This document shows, in pieces, positions 54,690 to 64,000 of a stretch of DNA of 64,000 nt. The stretch covers positions 4,689,753 to 4,753,752 of the forward strand of contig NC_039502.1 of the NCBI RefSeq assembly GCF_003590095.1, in the 5' to 3' direction. Origin of the DNA: Trichoplusia ni (taxonomy: Eukaryota; Arthropoda; Insecta; Lepidoptera; Noctuidae). Both the position numbers and the translations under genes were made by a program. The notes beneath the pieces were generated by a model. The model did no database searches, had not been told where the DNA came from, and worked only from the letters and a program-made list of their open reading frames with translations. Position 1 is the first letter of the stretch; the number at the start of each line of letters is the position of its first letter.

Positions 54690-54944
54690 GTGCGTGTGTT
54701 GTGTGTGTATTATTTAAATTACGAGACTAGTAGCTCGATAGGTTATTTTACCGCCCGGGAGAATGGCAACATGCTAATGTGTTATGGCGAAGCACGTGGC
54801 AATGCAAGTCTCGCGATGAACATTTACTGGACGCGGTACTTTTTGCCCCGGGTTCAGCAGCAGATTTTTCGCCGCGCCAAAATTTGTGTGCACGTAGATG
54901 GCGGACATTTCGAACCTTATCTGGTTAGAAGTGAGCGAGATTAA
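54690..54944 (+). pseudogene. transposase remnant: DUF4817-like start joined to C-terminus
   Basis: 84 codons. The N-terminal part (NMLMCYGEARGNASLA) matches the DUF4817 helix-turn-helix of a Tc1/mariner-related insect transposase. The end (RRAKICVHVDGGHFEPYL) is like the last residues of such proteins. The whole DDE region is missing, so an internal deletion produced this short ORF. Confidence 0.65.
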
Positions 54945-55493
54945 GGTAAGAGTAGGTTTGATTTAATAATACACAAGACACAGATTGAAGTCAGAATAGT
55001 GTAAATTGATTGGTATTTTTTTTGTGATTGTTTTTCGTTACATCACAACATTTTTATAAAATGCGCGCGCGTTTCGAATGTTTCGATCGTGTCGCCGAGT
55101 GTCGCCCTCCTACCACATTACAGTTCGTGTAAGTACGTACGCTGAGCGTAAGGATGGCGCGGTAAGCAATTCATTGCGTGCTCAAAAATGACCAAATCTA
55201 TAAATATTAATCTCCGACGGTAGCGACTTCTTTAATATTAATTAACACGTTATTTTAAAGTCATTATGCGACTTTGGTGGTACGGTGTTCCTTACACCCT
55301 GTATAATGTGATTATTGATTATATATAAGAATAATAAATGCAACTACACTCATTGTGAACTATAAAAACACAATAAAGTAAAAATGTATAATGAAGAGCG
55401 CTATTATCGCCAACAAACTGCTTTGCAGTTTGGCGATTTTTTTATGTAATTTTCTATTTTCTATTTTTTTAATAAATAATAAATAAAAAAAAT

Positions 55494-56548
55494 CTTCACC
55501 CTTTCTTGCGTGTCGTACTCTGCGACAGCTTGTCGAGGACGAGGGCAATCAGTATCCCATCGCAAAGAGAATCATTCTGTCTGACGTATATATCGACGAC
55601 GTGGCCAGTGGTTCCGACACGTTAGAACACGCCCAACAGGCAAAGGACCAACTAATCGCCTTGTTCAAATTAGGTGGCTTCCATCTTAGGAAGTGGGTGT
55701 CTAACAATGCGCAACTTCTGCTTGACCTCCCTATTTAAGATCGTCTCACTGGTTCTGTCTCTCTCGATAACTATGAAACTCAAATTTTAAAAATTCTCGG
55801 CCTAAAATGGGATCCTCACACAGATGCATTTCTTTTCGAAATCCAACCTCTCGACCGGCCTTGTACCAAACGATCGATTCTCAGCGAACTAGCTAGAGTG
55901 TTCGACCCTCTAGGATTTTTGTCTCCCATTACAATTCAAATCAAAACCTATATCCAGAAACTTTGGATCCTTGGTATCGGATGGGATCAAACACCGCCTG
56001 ATGAGGTCATTGGTATGTGGAATACTTACAAGGTTCAATTATCACAGTTATCTCAAGTTCGAATTCCTCGCAGGTTAATTTGTTCTGATGTCAAATCGTT
56101 CGAGCTTCACGGGTTTTGTGACAGTTCCGAGGTAGCGTATGGTGCGGTAATATATTTTCGGGTTACTAACGGCAGCGACAAGGTCACAACGTATCTGGTC
56201 TGTTCTAAGGCTCGTGTAACACCTCTTAAACGAATTTCATTGCCTCGACTGGAGCTCTGCGCCGCAGTTCTTCTATCAGAACTTTATAAATTTGTTCGTG
56301 ACACTTACCTTGATCGCATTACGATTAACGATGTCTATCTTTGGTCAGACTCGACGGTAGTTCTTTCATGGTTGCGAGCCAATTCTTCCCGCTGGGTAAC
56401 ATTCATCGCCAACAGAGTCAGTCATGCCAGCCATGTACCTTCAGGATATAACCCTGCGGACGTTTGCTCTCGTGGTCAATTACCCAGTGAGATCGTAAAC
56501 AACTCCTTATGGTGGGCGGCCCTGATTGGCTACGTAGGGATCACTGTT
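55494..56548 (+). pseudogene. pol: BEL/Pao RT and RNase H, cut by the sequence gap
   Basis: Continues 47588-49162: SSPFLACRTLRQL, the active site VYIDDVASG near 55587-55613, the BEL-specific FDPLGFLSPI, and RNase H with CDSSEVAYGAV, LPRLELCAAVLL and WSDSTVVLSWL. One in-frame TAA lies at 55736-55738. The frame is open to the N run at 56549, so integrase and the 3' LTR are not visible. Confidence 0.9.
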
Positions 56549-57548
56549 NNNNNNNNNNNNNNNNNNNNNNNNNNNNNNNNNNNNNNNNNNNNNNNNNNNN
56601 NNNNNNNNNNNNNNNNNNNNNNNNNNNNNNNNNNNNNNNNNNNNNNNNNNNNNNNNNNNNNNNNNNNNNNNNNNNNNNNNNNNNNNNNNNNNNNNNNNNN
56701 NNNNNNNNNNNNNNNNNNNNNNNNNNNNNNNNNNNNNNNNNNNNNNNNNNNNNNNNNNNNNNNNNNNNNNNNNNNNNNNNNNNNNNNNNNNNNNNNNNNN
56801 NNNNNNNNNNNNNNNNNNNNNNNNNNNNNNNNNNNNNNNNNNNNNNNNNNNNNNNNNNNNNNNNNNNNNNNNNNNNNNNNNNNNNNNNNNNNNNNNNNNN
56901 NNNNNNNNNNNNNNNNNNNNNNNNNNNNNNNNNNNNNNNNNNNNNNNNNNNNNNNNNNNNNNNNNNNNNNNNNNNNNNNNNNNNNNNNNNNNNNNNNNNN
57001 NNNNNNNNNNNNNNNNNNNNNNNNNNNNNNNNNNNNNNNNNNNNNNNNNNNNNNNNNNNNNNNNNNNNNNNNNNNNNNNNNNNNNNNNNNNNNNNNNNNN
57101 NNNNNNNNNNNNNNNNNNNNNNNNNNNNNNNNNNNNNNNNNNNNNNNNNNNNNNNNNNNNNNNNNNNNNNNNNNNNNNNNNNNNNNNNNNNNNNNNNNNN
57201 NNNNNNNNNNNNNNNNNNNNNNNNNNNNNNNNNNNNNNNNNNNNNNNNNNNNNNNNNNNNNNNNNNNNNNNNNNNNNNNNNNNNNNNNNNNNNNNNNNNN
57301 NNNNNNNNNNNNNNNNNNNNNNNNNNNNNNNNNNNNNNNNNNNNNNNNNNNNNNNNNNNNNNNNNNNNNNNNNNNNNNNNNNNNNNNNNNNNNNNNNNNN
57401 NNNNNNNNNNNNNNNNNNNNNNNNNNNNNNNNNNNNNNNNNNNNNNNNNNNNNNNNNNNNNNNNNNNNNNNNNNNNNNNNNNNNNNNNNNNNNNNNNNNN
57501 NNNNNNNNNNNNNNNNNNNNNNNNNNNNNNNNNNNNNNNNNNNNNNNN
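56549..57548. other. assembly gap of 1000 N
   Basis: Exactly 1000 N, the usual placeholder for a gap of unknown size. BEL pol is on its left and the inside of a Helitron on its right, so at least the BEL end and about 350 bp of the Helitron 5' part are missing. ORFs of X across it are meaningless. Confidence 1.
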
Positions 57549-57919
57549 AGGTTAAAGCTACATAGAAATCATGTATGACGGAAATATTCTCCCTAAAATT
57601 ATATAAAAAAATATTCCTCGACAGCATATGTCTAACTTTTATGGTTGACTCACAATAACACGTGAAACTCCCGATAGCTTAGCAATTCGGAGATTTCTGA
57701 TTGTATTTGTCTACTCTAACGTTTACAACACTATCACTCATCCCCAATTAAAAAAGTTAACATTATTACCTATTCAATAAAAAAAGAATCATGTAAATCG
57801 GTGTAGAAACACCAAAGTTATACATGAAATAATAAGAAATCGCGCGTGAATACAGAGTCATGCTATAAGGATATTTTTGTGTATCGGTTGCCGCGCTCGA
57901 CGCGCGTCGTGGCGGGAGG

Positions 57920-57955
57920 TATAAAAAGGCGGGGGGTCCGCGCTCGAGCGTCATA
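57920..57955 (+). promoter_or_regulatory. Helitron promoter, copy B
   Basis: The same TATAAAAAGG box and TCATAC initiator-like site as at 3021-3056. Confidence 0.6.
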
Positions 57956-58139
57956 CAATATTTGGCTGTTGATGCGAATAGACGTTCAGACTGTTCGACC
58001 TTATTGACAATCAATAATTGTTATTTGCAAACCGTGCTTATCAGCACGACTTTAGTCTTTGAATAGTTTATTTTTAGAATTGTTTGTTGTTAGTTTATAT
58101 AATAGGTATTAGATTAATAGTATTAGTAGTAGGTACACC

Positions 58140-58490
58140 TATTAGTATTTTGGTAGTGTTTAATTGTATTAATAGTTTATTTTCGTAATTGGTAGTGTTT
58201 AATTATATAATAGTTTATTTTCGTAATTTTTATATTATTATTTTGGTAGTGTTTAATTGTATTAATAGTTTATTTTCGTAATTTGTAGTGTTTAATTAAA
58301 TTAATAGTTATTTCGTAATGGTAGTGTTTAATTAAATTAATAGTTTATTTTCGTAATTGGTAGTGTTTAATTATATTAATAGTTTATTTCGTTATTATTA
58401 TATTAGTTATTTTGGTAGTGTTTAATTGTATTAATAGTTTATTTCGTAATTGGTAGTGTTTATTATATTAATAGTTTATTTTCGTAATTA
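58140..58490 (+). repeat. 5' UTR tandem array, copy B
   Basis: The same unit as at 3250-3545, with one more partial unit and many single T or A losses inside units. Confidence 0.85.
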
Positions 58491-58557
58491 TTACATAATA
58501 ACTATATATAATTGTAAGTGTAAGGTAGCTTCAGTTACCGTCGATTAAAAATACACA

Positions 58558-60754
58558 ATGCCACCTAAAAAAACGACCATCTTTATCTCGGAAATTCGAG
58601 AGATGCTAAAAGGATGAGAAATGCGCGTTCTCAAGAATCGGCAGAGGAAAGAGCACATCGGTTAAACTCTATGAGAGTTAGTGCCTCAACCTCTCGAGCC
58701 AATGAAAGCTCTCCAGAGAGAGAGATGCGATTAGCAGCTGACAGAGCGAGACGAGCTACATCACGGGCGTCTCAAAGCTCTTCTCAACGAGAGCTGAGGC
58801 TTACCATTGACCGAGAACAACATGTGTTATCCCGAGATGCTGAAACTGCGTCACAACGAGAATTGCGTCTCACTGCTGACCGCGAACGGCATACATTGTC
58901 TCGCGAGTCAGAAACCTACACTGAGAGGGAATTGCGTCTCACAGCTGACCGCGAACGTCATATATTGTCTCGCGAGTCAGAAACCTTCACTGACAGAGAA
59001 TTGCGTCTCACAGCTGACCGCGAACGTCATATATTGTCTCGCGAGTCAGAAACCTACACTGAGAGGGAATTGCGTCTCACAGCTGACCGCGAACGTCATA
59101 TATTGTCTCGCGAGTCAGAAACCTACACTGAGAGGGAATTGCGTCTCACAGCTGACCGCGAACGTCATATATTGTCTCGCGAGTCAGAAACCTACACTGA
59201 GAAAGAATTGCGTCTCACAGCTGACCGCGAACGTCATATATTGTCTCGCGAGTCAGAAACCTACACTGAGAGGGAATTGCGTCTCACAGCTGACCGCGAA
59301 CGTCATATTTTATCTCGAGAATCTGAAACTTTAACTCAATATGAAGACCGTTTGACAAATGATAGGGTGCACCATAATGTTATTCGATCTCTCGAAGACG
59401 CACATGAGCATGAACAACGACTAGAGTCGGTACGCGAATATTATAATTCTTTGAGACAAGAACGATCAGTAAGTTTGTCTAATGAAAGATTAAGAATCGA
59501 AAATATTCGGTCTCTTGAAACGGACGAACAGCGAGAGGCCCGTCTTACTGGCAGACAGATTTCGACATAGCCTTAATAACTTAGATGTACACATAGAAGA
59601 TCAATCTAGAAATTCGGTGGCTTGGTCCGACAAATATAAAAGTGGGTTTGCTTATAACCTCACAATTGATTATGGATCATCTTCTGTAATAGGCGATATG
59701 AACGTGGTATGTCGTTTTTGTAATGCTTCAAAGTGGAGTAAGGAGTCAGCTGGTTTCTGTTGTTCTACAGGTAAAATAAATTTGCCTTCATTCGAAGACC
59801 CACCGGAACCTTTGAAATCACTACTTTTAGGGGAACATATACAATCTAAACAGTTTTTAGATAATATTCGCACTTATAATAGTGCATTTCAAATGACATC
59901 CTTTGGCGCTCAACAAATCTCAGAAGGTCATTTCATGCCTACTTTTAAGATACAAGGTCAGGTTTACCATTTGATAGGATCCCTTTTGCCTGAAAACCAA
60001 CCTAACTTTCTTCAAATATATTTTGTATCCGACTACAACGAACAGTCGAATATAAGAAATCAATATTTCCCGAATTTAAATACTGAACTCATATCACAAC
60101 TTCAGAACATGTTGCATCAGGTTAATTCGTATGTATGCAGTTTTAAATCGGCATTAGAAGCTCTTCCTCGAGATGATGATAACAATTATAAAATTGTTAT
60201 AAATGCCGATAGGCGTCCAACTCAGGAACACCCTGGGCGTTATAATGCTCCATCCACGAATGAAGTTGCTGTGGTATTGGTCGACCAGGAATGTGATAGG
60301 CGTGATATCGTTATCCGTTCCAGAGATAATCGTTTGCAACGTATTTATGAAACCCACAGGGCTTACGACAGTTTGCAATATCCTTTGATATACTGTCGAG
60401 GGGAAGATGGTTATAATTTTGCTTTATACCAAACTGATCCGCGTACAGGCGCACCTAATTATAATAAAAAGATTTCATGCCTTCAATTTTACTGTTACCA
60501 CTTGCAAGTAAGACGGAATAGGTTTGTATACTTTCAACGTTTTCGTGGCTTATTCAATCAGTTTATTGTAGACATGTACGCAAAAATTGAAACCGAAAGA
60601 TTAGTTTATATACGATCTAATCAAAGGCAGCTGCGCGTTGAAGAATACGTGCACCTTCGCGACGCCATGCAGCAAGATAACGATACGGTGAATATGGGTC
60701 GTTTAGTTATTTTGCCCTCTTCTTTTACTGGTGGTCCACGATACATGCACGAAC
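58558..60754 (+). pseudogene. Helitron Rep/helicase copy B, 5' part
   Basis: Starts at ATG 58558 as in copy A, but two extra bases near 58567-58592 (an added A and an added G) shift the frame, so the open part is 58614-59570. An extra G near 59550 shifts it again to 59515-60882. The region that is frameshifted in copy A at 5635 is intact here. The eight 23-codon repeats are all present (58789-59340). The HUH, tyrosine and helicase parts lie beyond the LTR insertion and outside the window. Reading beyond 60754 enters LTR DNA. Confidence 0.9.
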
Positions 60755-60990
60755 TGTTATATATATGTAATGTATATGATAGTGCCCAACGGCTCTTTCT
60801 ATATCCCTTGTCAGCACTTTTGATAGTTCATAATAATAAGATGCTCTCTTTGCGACAGTTCGATTCCATCATCCGCGCGTGACACTTGCCCTATTTACCG
60901 AGTCCTAAAGTAATTAAAGTGTCCTTCAATATTCATCTAAGTTTTATTTCTTTGTTTTTTAAAAACCGAAATTCGGGAATCCTCATAACA
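60755..60990 (+). repeat. 5' LTR of the last LTR retrotransposon
   Basis: TGTTATATAT...CCTCATAACA, 236 bp with TGTTAT/ATAACA inverted ends, placed exactly where Helitron copy B breaks off and three bases before a primer binding site. Confidence 0.85.
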
Positions 60991-60993
60991 ATT

Positions 60994-61011
60994 TGGTGGC
61001 AGCGGTGGGAT
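60994..61011 (+). promoter_or_regulatory. primer binding site (tRNA-Leu)
   Basis: TGGTGGCAGCGGTGGGAT is complementary to the 3' end of tRNA-Leu (AAG type, ...CCCACCGCTGCCACCA). Confidence 0.75.
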
Positions 61012-61604
61012 ACCGATGGTGAAGGTATCCCTGGGACGTCTCCTTCTGGACTCATATTCTAAACTATTTTAAAGCATAAAAGTGTCGAAGTGCCAAAATT
61101 AACTCGAACTCAAATAAAATAATAATAATTCAATATTCATATCTATTTTCGGACATCCTAAAATCTGAATAACTTTTCCCGTGGGCATTGTGATTGTGTT
61201 CCTGTTTCGTGCCTGATTCCTGAGAGGGAAAGCCTCTTCAACTTCAACAGACCAAAGAAGTGGTCATGTTCCAGTACATTTTCTACGTGTTCCTGTAAGT
61301 CTTGAAAACATTATATTTCCCAGCGAAAGTGCAACTCATCTCTAACAATTCGAAAACAAGTGCGTGAAAGTGCGTAAACCCAGTGAACTAAACATAAAGG
61401 TTTATTTTCTTGTGCGCGTTACTAATTCTAATTTATTTTTTGTTTGCAAACTTTATATTCTAAATGTCTCACTGTTATTGTTAACCATTACTCGGAATTA
61501 TCACTATCAAGACATTCGATACCGCACTCGCTCTTATCTAAACCTCACATTACAGTTGCTGTCTATTACACCGAACTACATCTTTAGTGGACGCGTTATA
61601 AAAT
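61012..61604 (+). other. leader of the last LTR element, no gene seen
   Basis: Untranslated leader of about 600 bp. A small open stretch at 61364-61612 has no recognisable domain. Confidence 0.5.
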
Positions 61605-62562
61605 TTGTTTAATAAAATGTCTCTTAAACTAGAAAAAAATGAAAATATTCAAATTGGAACTCTATTTAAATTTATAAAAACATTCGATGGCACACGTGAA
61701 AAATTGAATTCATTTCTAACTAATTGTGACAACGCAATTGATTTAGCTTCTGATACCCAAAAACCAATATTATTTAAATATATATTATCACAATTAGAAG
61801 GCAAAGCCGAAGTAGCTTGCTCCATTAAAGAATTCGACTCTTGGGACCAATTAAATAGTTTCCTTAAGACACAGTTCGGTGAAAGAAAACACTATGCCCA
61901 TCTTATGACTGAATTACGGGAATGCCAACAACTAAATGAACCGGTTAACCAATTCGCATTACGCCTCGAAACTTGCCTTTCGAAGCTCTTAACAGAAGTA
62001 ACATTATCCAATAAAAAGAAAAGCGAATTAGTTGGTCGTATAGCGGCTATGGAAGACTTAGCACTCCACACGTTTTTAATTGGCCTTAAGCCCGAAATTT
62101 CTAATCTAGTCCGCAGTAGAAACCCATCCACTCTCAACGATGCAATCAATTTTGCCGTCTCAGAGGAGAAGATCCTAAATTCGTATAATAAGCGTAATCC
62201 TCAAAGTTCAACATTACATCGTATTGCTTTAAACCCAATATCCTTCTCGTCCTTCAAACCATGATGTCAATTCTAAGCCGCAAATGGCTAAACAATATGA
62301 CCGAGATAATAAAAATCTATTCTGTAGGTATTGTAAAAATCAAGGTCATACCATTGAAACATGTAGAAAACGCGAGTACAACAATAATCGGTTCAAGGCT
62401 AATCCATCTCCCAAATATCAAAAGCAACCTTATCAGGAGAACTATAAACCTGCTCGTGTTAATTGTGTAACCAGTGAAGATGACTATTATAATCCGGAAC
62501 CACAACCATCCACGAGCACAAATGATACCCAATATGACGAAACCCACGATTTAAACGAATAG
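61605..62562 (+). pseudogene. gag: gag of the last Ty3/Gypsy element, one frameshift
   Basis: The first frame (61605-62264, natural ATG at 61617, MSLKLEK) is the helical capsid-type gag (FIKTFDGTREKLNSFLTNC, FLIGLKPEI). After a one-base shift near 62250-62280 the second frame (62284-62562) holds one CCHC knuckle, CRYCKNQGHTIETC, and an acidic end. It closes at TAG 62560-62562 directly behind a slippery heptamer. Gag would package the RNA. The inner shift may be a sequencing error because the pieces are otherwise well preserved. Confidence 0.85.
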
Positions 62563-62591
62563 TGGGCTCACGGAGGTGCCTCGTGAGGCCC
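62550..62591 (+). promoter_or_regulatory. -1 ribosomal frameshift signal: TTTAAAC, spacer, stem-loop
   Basis: In the gag frame the codons are GAT TTA AAC GAA TAG, so T|TTA|AAC is in the exact phase for -1 slippage. After a 7-nt spacer (62557-62563, containing the gag TAG) comes a GC-rich stem-loop: GGGCTCACGGAGG (62564-62576) pairs with CCTCGTGAGGCCC (62579-62591), about 11 pairs with two single-base bulges. The -1 frame is the pol frame, open from here. All three parts of a classic signal are present. Confidence 0.85.
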
Positions 62592-64000
62592 AAAATACGA
62601 CCTCTCACAAAATCCTTCCATGTCAACGGCACCAATTTTCCTAAATCCAAGGACCACACGGGTAACCAGCCCCAAGCAAGTGTCCATTCTCCTAAATCCA
62701 AGGACCACACGGGTAACCAGCCCCAAGCAAGTGTCCATTCTCCTAAATCCAAGGACCACACGGGTAACCAGCCCCAAGCAAGTGTCCATTCTCTAAATCC
62801 AAGACCACACGGGTAACCAGCCCCAAGCAAGTGTCCATTCTACTAAATCCAAGACCACACGGGTAACCAGCCCCAAGCAAGTGTCCATTCTCCTAAATCC
62901 AAGACCACACGGGTAACCAGCCCCAAGCAAGTGTCCATTCTCCTAAATCCAAGACCACACGGGTAACCAGCCCCAAGCAAGTGTCCATTCTACTAAATCC
63001 AAAGACCACACGGGTAACCAGCCCCAAGCAAGTGTCCATTCTCCTAAATCCAAGGGTCTCACGGGTAACCAGCCCCAAGTAAAAGCCCAAAACTGCTTTA
63101 CTGACAATTTCCTGGAAGAAAATAAAATATATGAAATATCGTATAATCGAAATATATCCTTACCTCATGTCTGCATTCAAACATCCGTTTCTGAGAAACC
63201 ACTTATTTTACTCGTAGACACTGGATCTTCGATCTGCCTTCTCCAAAAGACCTCTATTCAATCATACTCCGACCTGAAACTCAATGAAAACATAATTAAA
63301 TTAAAAGGCATAGATAGTAAAGAAAATGCTGTACTTACCCTTGGTAATTTCGATATGAACCTTATATTCGGCAAAGAATCTATATCTTACCCATTTCACG
63401 TAGTAGAACCAATTGATTTCCCCTACGATGGTATCATAGGAAATAATTTACTTACCCATTATCAGTGTTCTATTGATTACAATCGTCATATTCTTAACCT
63501 AGGAATAAATAAAATTAAACTAAATTTCACAGACCCAATTTATCAAATACCACCTCGTTCTGAAATCACTGTAGAATGTTCAGTAAGTAACCCTGAATTA
63601 AAAGAAGGTCTCATTCTTGACCAACATATAAGTGATACGTTATTTATTGCGAATTGCTTAGCTAAAGTCAAAAGGAAAATCGAATTAACCTAACAGTTCT
63701 TAATACTTCTGAAGACCCTGTCTCTCTAAACTCTAATCTGCAACTTACCTTACACCCGATCAACTATGAAACTTGTCAAGTACACAATACTTACCAAACA
63801 GTTCTCGACAGAACTAACGAAGTCCTTAACCTTCTCCGCGTTTCACATCTAAATACAGAAGAAAGCGAAGCCCTCTATGACGTGTGCTCGAATTATTCCG
63901 ATATATTTCACTTACCTAATGATCCACTTAGCTCAACTGACAGTATTCAACATGAAATCCGCACATCTTCTGATCAGCCCATTAACGTTAAATCTTATCG
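62563..64000 (+). pseudogene. pol: pol start: repeat linker, protease, beginning of RT (runs off window)
   Basis: The pol frame opens at the frameshift site and crosses a tandem repeat whose uneven unit lengths break it at 62816. The protease is at about 63170-63500 with ILLVDTGSSICLL as active site and IIGNNLLTHY as flap/ending block. A further shift near 63690 precedes the segment up to 64000, which is the usual linker before RT (RTNEVLNLLRVSHL, CSNYSDIFHLP, HEIRTSSDQPI). The RT core lies outside the window. Confidence 0.85.
62636..63086 (+). repeat. nine tandem 50/51-bp repeats at the start of pol
   Basis: The unit is CTAAATCCAAGGACCACACG, GGTAACCAGCCCCAAGCAAG, TGTCCATTCTC. The 51-bp form codes 17 residues (SKDHTGNQPQASVHSPK). 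From the fourth unit on, several copies are 50 bp because one G of GG or one C is missing, which shifts the frame. The array lies between the frameshift signal and the protease. Confidence 0.95.

Larger units (their letters stand above)
53407..55301. mobile_element. Tc1/mariner-type internal-deletion derivative with TA duplication
   Basis: Ends are CAGGGTGTAAGGGACATCG and the complement of CAGGGTGTAAGGAACACCG, directly bordered by TA on both sides. Inside lie a 243-bp inverted repeat and a short ORF that joins the start and the end of a transposase. It is therefore non-autonomous. It sits in the 3' UTR of the LINE. Confidence 0.8.
49163..55493 (+). mobile_element. LINE (CR1/Jockey group) inside BEL, itself carrying a DNA transposon
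   Basis: Boundaries are given by BEL text, which breaks off after YGVS at 49162 and resumes SSPFLACR at 55494. The insert begins with a strong GC-rich hairpin, has two ORFs and an AT-rich 3' tail (55465-55492), and is split in its 3' UTR by the element 53407-55301. Net LINE length is about 4.4 kb, so it is close to full length. Confidence 0.85.
57549..60754 (+). mobile_element. Helitron copy B, 5' end in the gap, cut by an LTR element
   Basis: Collinear with 2650-5807 of copy A. I counted only a handful of substitutions but many 1-base indels, mostly in homopolymers. It stops at CACGAAC, where copy A continues CGTACTCAAG, because the LTR of a new retrotransposon begins at 60755. Confidence 0.95.

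Noticed and set aside
56509..57627. Long ORFs on both strands across the N run
   Set aside because: They consist of X residues only; the gap has no information.
60755..60882. C-terminus of the 455-residue Helitron ORF of copy B
   Set aside because: It is LTR sequence; copy A has different text from this point.
62636..63086. Possible CRISPR array
   Set aside because: Units are contiguous tandem repeats without unique spacers, inside a retroelement pol frame of an insect genome.
62459..63090. Minus-strand ORFs of repeated GWLPVW / CLGLVTR text
   Set aside because: Antisense reading of the 51-bp tandem repeat; no start context or domain.

Overview
The window looks like a piece of insect nuclear genome, most likely from a moth or butterfly. 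The reasons are Helitrons of the A|TC...CTAG|T type with the terminal motif GCGGACGAAGTCGC near the 3' end, CR1/RTE/BEL/errantivirus families, AT-rich DNA and no operons. I found no convincing host gene, rRNA, tRNA or CRISPR array. Almost every stretch that can be read is a transposable element, often inserted inside another. A run of exactly 1000 N (56549-57548) marks a scaffold gap.

Layout, left part. 1-1339 is a broken Polinton/adintovirus-type DNA polymerase B. From 1555 to about 29976 the DNA reads as one nested stack. An old Ty3/Gypsy element (LTR 1555-1837, gag 9207-10390, protease to about 11060, RT 21434-21930 and 23527-23870) is split by a 6.8 kb Helitron (2303-9144), by a palindromic element (9230-9423), by a CR1-like LINE (about 11063-21433) and by a Tc1-like transposon (about 21931-23526). 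The CR1-like LINE carries in its ORF1 a very young errantivirus (12841-19319; LTRs identical by eye, 4-bp AGTT target duplication). After the gypsy RT comes a minus-strand non-autonomous Helitron (23911-24138 plus 29850-29976), opened by a nearly intact CR1-like LINE (24139-29040) and a GC-rich (TTA)n-tailed repeat.

Middle part. A second palindromic element (30067-30221) abuts a Penelope-like relic. A long RTE-type ORF follows (31318-34170), then a minus-strand LINE relic (35090-36640), a complete small Helitron (37113-37390), an unknown 1.3 kb element with 8-bp inverted ends, a mariner (39430-40692), and a minus-strand LINE (41199-43205) split by a 5'-truncated CR1-like copy with a perfect 7-bp target duplication. 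A minus-strand RNase H-containing LINE covers 43206-45000.

Right part. A BEL/Pao element (LTR about 45052-45517, gag-pol 46665-49162 and 55494-56548) is opened by a LINE (49163-55493) that starts with a strong 27-bp hairpin and itself holds a Tc1/mariner-type internal-deletion derivative (53407-55301). After the gap a second, nearly identical Helitron copy (57549-60754) is cut by a new LTR retrotransposon (60755 to the window end).

The most interesting signals concern how the second ORF of retroelements is reached. The last element has a textbook -1 frameshift signal: TTTAAAC, a 7-nt spacer holding the gag stop, and a strong stem-loop. The errantivirus has GGATTTT in the gag-pol overlap. One CR1-like LINE has TTTAAAT directly before its ORF1 stop. 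Another has an ORF2 without an AUG for about 300 codons, entered at a TTT-CGA +1 shift-like site. A third LINE has ORF1 and ORF2 in the same frame, separated by a single UAG. A second theme is assembly quality: the two Helitron copies differ far more by 1-nt homopolymer indels than by substitutions, so some apparent frameshifts may be sequencing errors.
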